Origin: Iamia sp964643485
GTDB taxonomy: Bacteria > Actinomycetota > Acidimicrobiia > Acidimicrobiales > Iamiaceae
Assembly: GCA_964643485.1 (NCBI GenBank)
Contig: CAZXRA010000283.1
Span: 1-5,201, forward strand
Reading direction: 5' to 3'
DNA length: 5,201 bases
The notes below the pieces were generated by a model. That model was not told where the DNA came from and ran no database searches. It worked only from the letters and a program-made list of their open reading frames with translations. This document shows, piece after piece, positions 4,290-5,201 of this stretch. The position numbers were made by a program, and so were the translations under genes. Numbering within the stretch: position 1 is the first letter of the stretch; each line of letters begins with the position of its first letter.

Positions 4290-5201
4290 ATGGGCATCCT
4301 CGACGAGGACGTGGCGACGGTCCGCGAGCGGGCCGACATCATCGCCGTAGCCAGCCAGTTCATGCAGCTCAAGCGGGTGGGCCGGCGTTGGACCGGCCTG
4401 TGCCCCTTCCACGGCGAGAAGACACCATCGTTCTCTATCAACGCCGAGCAAGGGCTGTGGTACTGCCTGGCCGGCGAGACGCGGGTCATGACCTGGGACG
4501 GTGTGCGGGAGATACGCGACTTGGCCGGGGGAACCCATCGCATCCTCACCGAGAAGGGTCGATGGGTCGAAGCGCCGTTTCGCTCATTCGGGATTCAACC
4601 CCTCCGTAGGCTGACGATCACACGGAACAGGCAAGTCAAGGTTCTTTACGCCACGCCGGAACATCGCTGGTTCATCCGCGGCTCGCGCCGCCAGCGATAC
4701 GAGCGCACGACGGACGAGCTCCGGCCCGGCGACGGTCTGAGCTGGACGTTCCCCCCCAACCGGGCTCGCCTGGTCAAGGCCCTATCGCCCTTCGGCATCG
4801 CTCACGGAATCACCTACGGCGATGGCGGCCGCTTCGGCCCTGGCATGGCTTTGGACCTTCACGGAGAGAAGGACCGTCAGCTTCTTCAGTGGTTCCCGCT
4901 GAGCCGTCGCTACGAGATGGTGCGACTGAACGGAGCGCCCTTCACGAGGATCCTTGACCTGCCGATGTCCTTCAAGGAGCGCCCGTCGCTGGACGAGGGC
5001 ACCTCGTACCTCGCTGGTTGGTTGGCGGGCTACATCGCGGCTGACGGACACGTTGCCAAGGATGGCACTTGCATCCTCAATAGCGCGGCACGAGACGACC
5101 TGGAGTTCGTGCGCCTGCTCTGCATGCGCTTGGGCATCGGGACCTACGGCATCACCGAGCAGGTGCGACGTGGGCTCGGTAGCGAAGACTCGTCTCTCTT
5201 T
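4290..5201 (+). CDS. dnaG: DNA primase DnaG, N-terminal zinc domain interrupted by an intein (cut by window)
   Basis: The frame is open from ATG 4290 to the window end (304 codons, no stop). Residues 1-58 are the start of the bacterial replicative primase, which makes RNA primers with the DnaB helicase. They read MGILDEDVATVRERADIIAV, then GRRWTGLCPFHGEKTPSFSI. The zinc ligands C38 and H41 (CPFH) are followed, after exactly the 17-residue spacing of the CxxH-x17-CxxC primase motif, by a Cys at 59. There the primase sequence stops and intein sequence begins. The host's expected C-F-G-C continuation, the RNAP/TOPRIM core and the helicase-binding domain should lie beyond the window. The start matches known primase N-termini; a stop codon (4287-4289) immediately precedes it. 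The neighbourhood glyS-dnaG is common in bacteria. A stand-alone Hint/endonuclease protein is unlikely given the primase fusion. Confidence 0.93.
   Translation, partial: MGILDEDVATVRERADIIAVASQFMQLKRVGRRWTGLCPFHGEKTPSFSINAEQGLWYCLAGETRVMTWDGVREIRDLAGGTHRILTEKGRWVEAPFRSFGIQPLRRLTITRNRQVKVLYATPEHRWFIRGSRRQRYERTTDELRPGDGLSWTFPPNRARLVKALSPFGIAHGITYGDGGRFGPGMALDLHGEKDRQLLQWFPLSRRYEMVRLNGAPFTRILDLPMSFKERPSLDEGTSYLAGWLAGYIAADGHVAKDGTCILNSAARDDLEFVRLLCMRLGIGTYGITEQVRRGLGSEDSSLF
4464..5201 (+). mobile_element. Intein with LAGLIDADG homing endonuclease in dnaG (5' part)
   Basis: The intein begins at codon 59 of dnaG (TGC 4464-4466). Splicing block A is CLAGETRVMTWDG (59-71) with the nucleophile Cys1. 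Block B is ATPEHRWF (121-128) with the TxxH pair T122/H125. ERTTDELRPGDGL (138-150) matches the following Hint segment. The first LAGLIDADG motif is LAGYIAADG (245-253; 5022-5048), preceded by YLAGW, and its catalytic acidic residue D252 is present. The second endonuclease motif and the C-terminal His-Asn with the +1 residue are outside the window, so at least 246 residues are seen of a probably 350-450 residue element. About 52 of 246 codons end in A/T, against about 9 of 445 in glyS, which fits a mobile origin. Visible catalytic residues look intact, so splicing and homing are probable but unproven. Confidence 0.93.

Noticed and set aside
4464..4550. Reading Cys59 as the primase's own zinc ligand with the Hint domain as a permanent insertion
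   Set aside because: CLAGETRV requires Cys as intein residue 1; the true zinc Cys should be restored as the +1 extein residue. This can be settled only with sequence downstream of the window.
4133..4609. 158-codon plus-strand frame overlapping the TerC end and dnaG start
   Set aside because: It is Arg/Pro-rich with no motif and lies out of frame with both the TM2-tail and the primase/intein sequence.

Overview
This is a high-GC window with almost exclusively G/C-ending codons in its housekeeping genes. It fits a high-GC actinobacterium, possibly Acidimicrobiia-like; that lineage call is an inference from codon use, TAnnnT-type -10 boxes next to start codons and protein style, and is not proven. 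Five protein-coding genes are visible, two of them cut by the window ends.

Left part, minus strand (1-1108): a classical short-chain dehydrogenase/reductase (341-1108) is followed 7 bases later by the start of a low-complexity, Pro/Ala-rich protein with one membrane segment (333 to 1, cut off). The two look like one operon. A 70-base divergent spacer (1109-1178) separates them from the plus-strand genes.

Middle, plus strand: a complete dimer-type glycyl-tRNA synthetase (1179-2513), then a 196-base leader (2514-2709) holding a recognisable yybP-ykoY (Mn2+-sensing) riboswitch at about 2559-2665. The leader precedes a TerC/Alx-family membrane protein (2710-4206) that carries an extra TM2 domain and a disordered tail at its C-terminus. 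The riboswitch and the TerC product support each other: both belong to manganese homeostasis.

Right part, plus strand: a 17-codon in-frame leader ORF (4236-4289) abuts the start of DNA primase dnaG (4290 to the window end and beyond). DnaG is interrupted after only 58 residues by an intein. The intein begins at the cysteine that occupies the third zinc-ligand position of the primase zinc-binding domain. It has Hint splicing motifs and the first LAGLIDADG homing-endonuclease motif; its C-terminal half lies outside the window. Before splicing, the primase would lack a contiguous zinc site.

The most notable items are the dnaG intein inside the zinc ribbon, the leader ORF with two mutually exclusive hairpins at the dnaG start, the Mn riboswitch, and the TerC-TM2 fusion whose codon use changes sharply at the domain boundary (about 3855). 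No tRNA, rRNA, CRISPR array or insertion sequence was seen.
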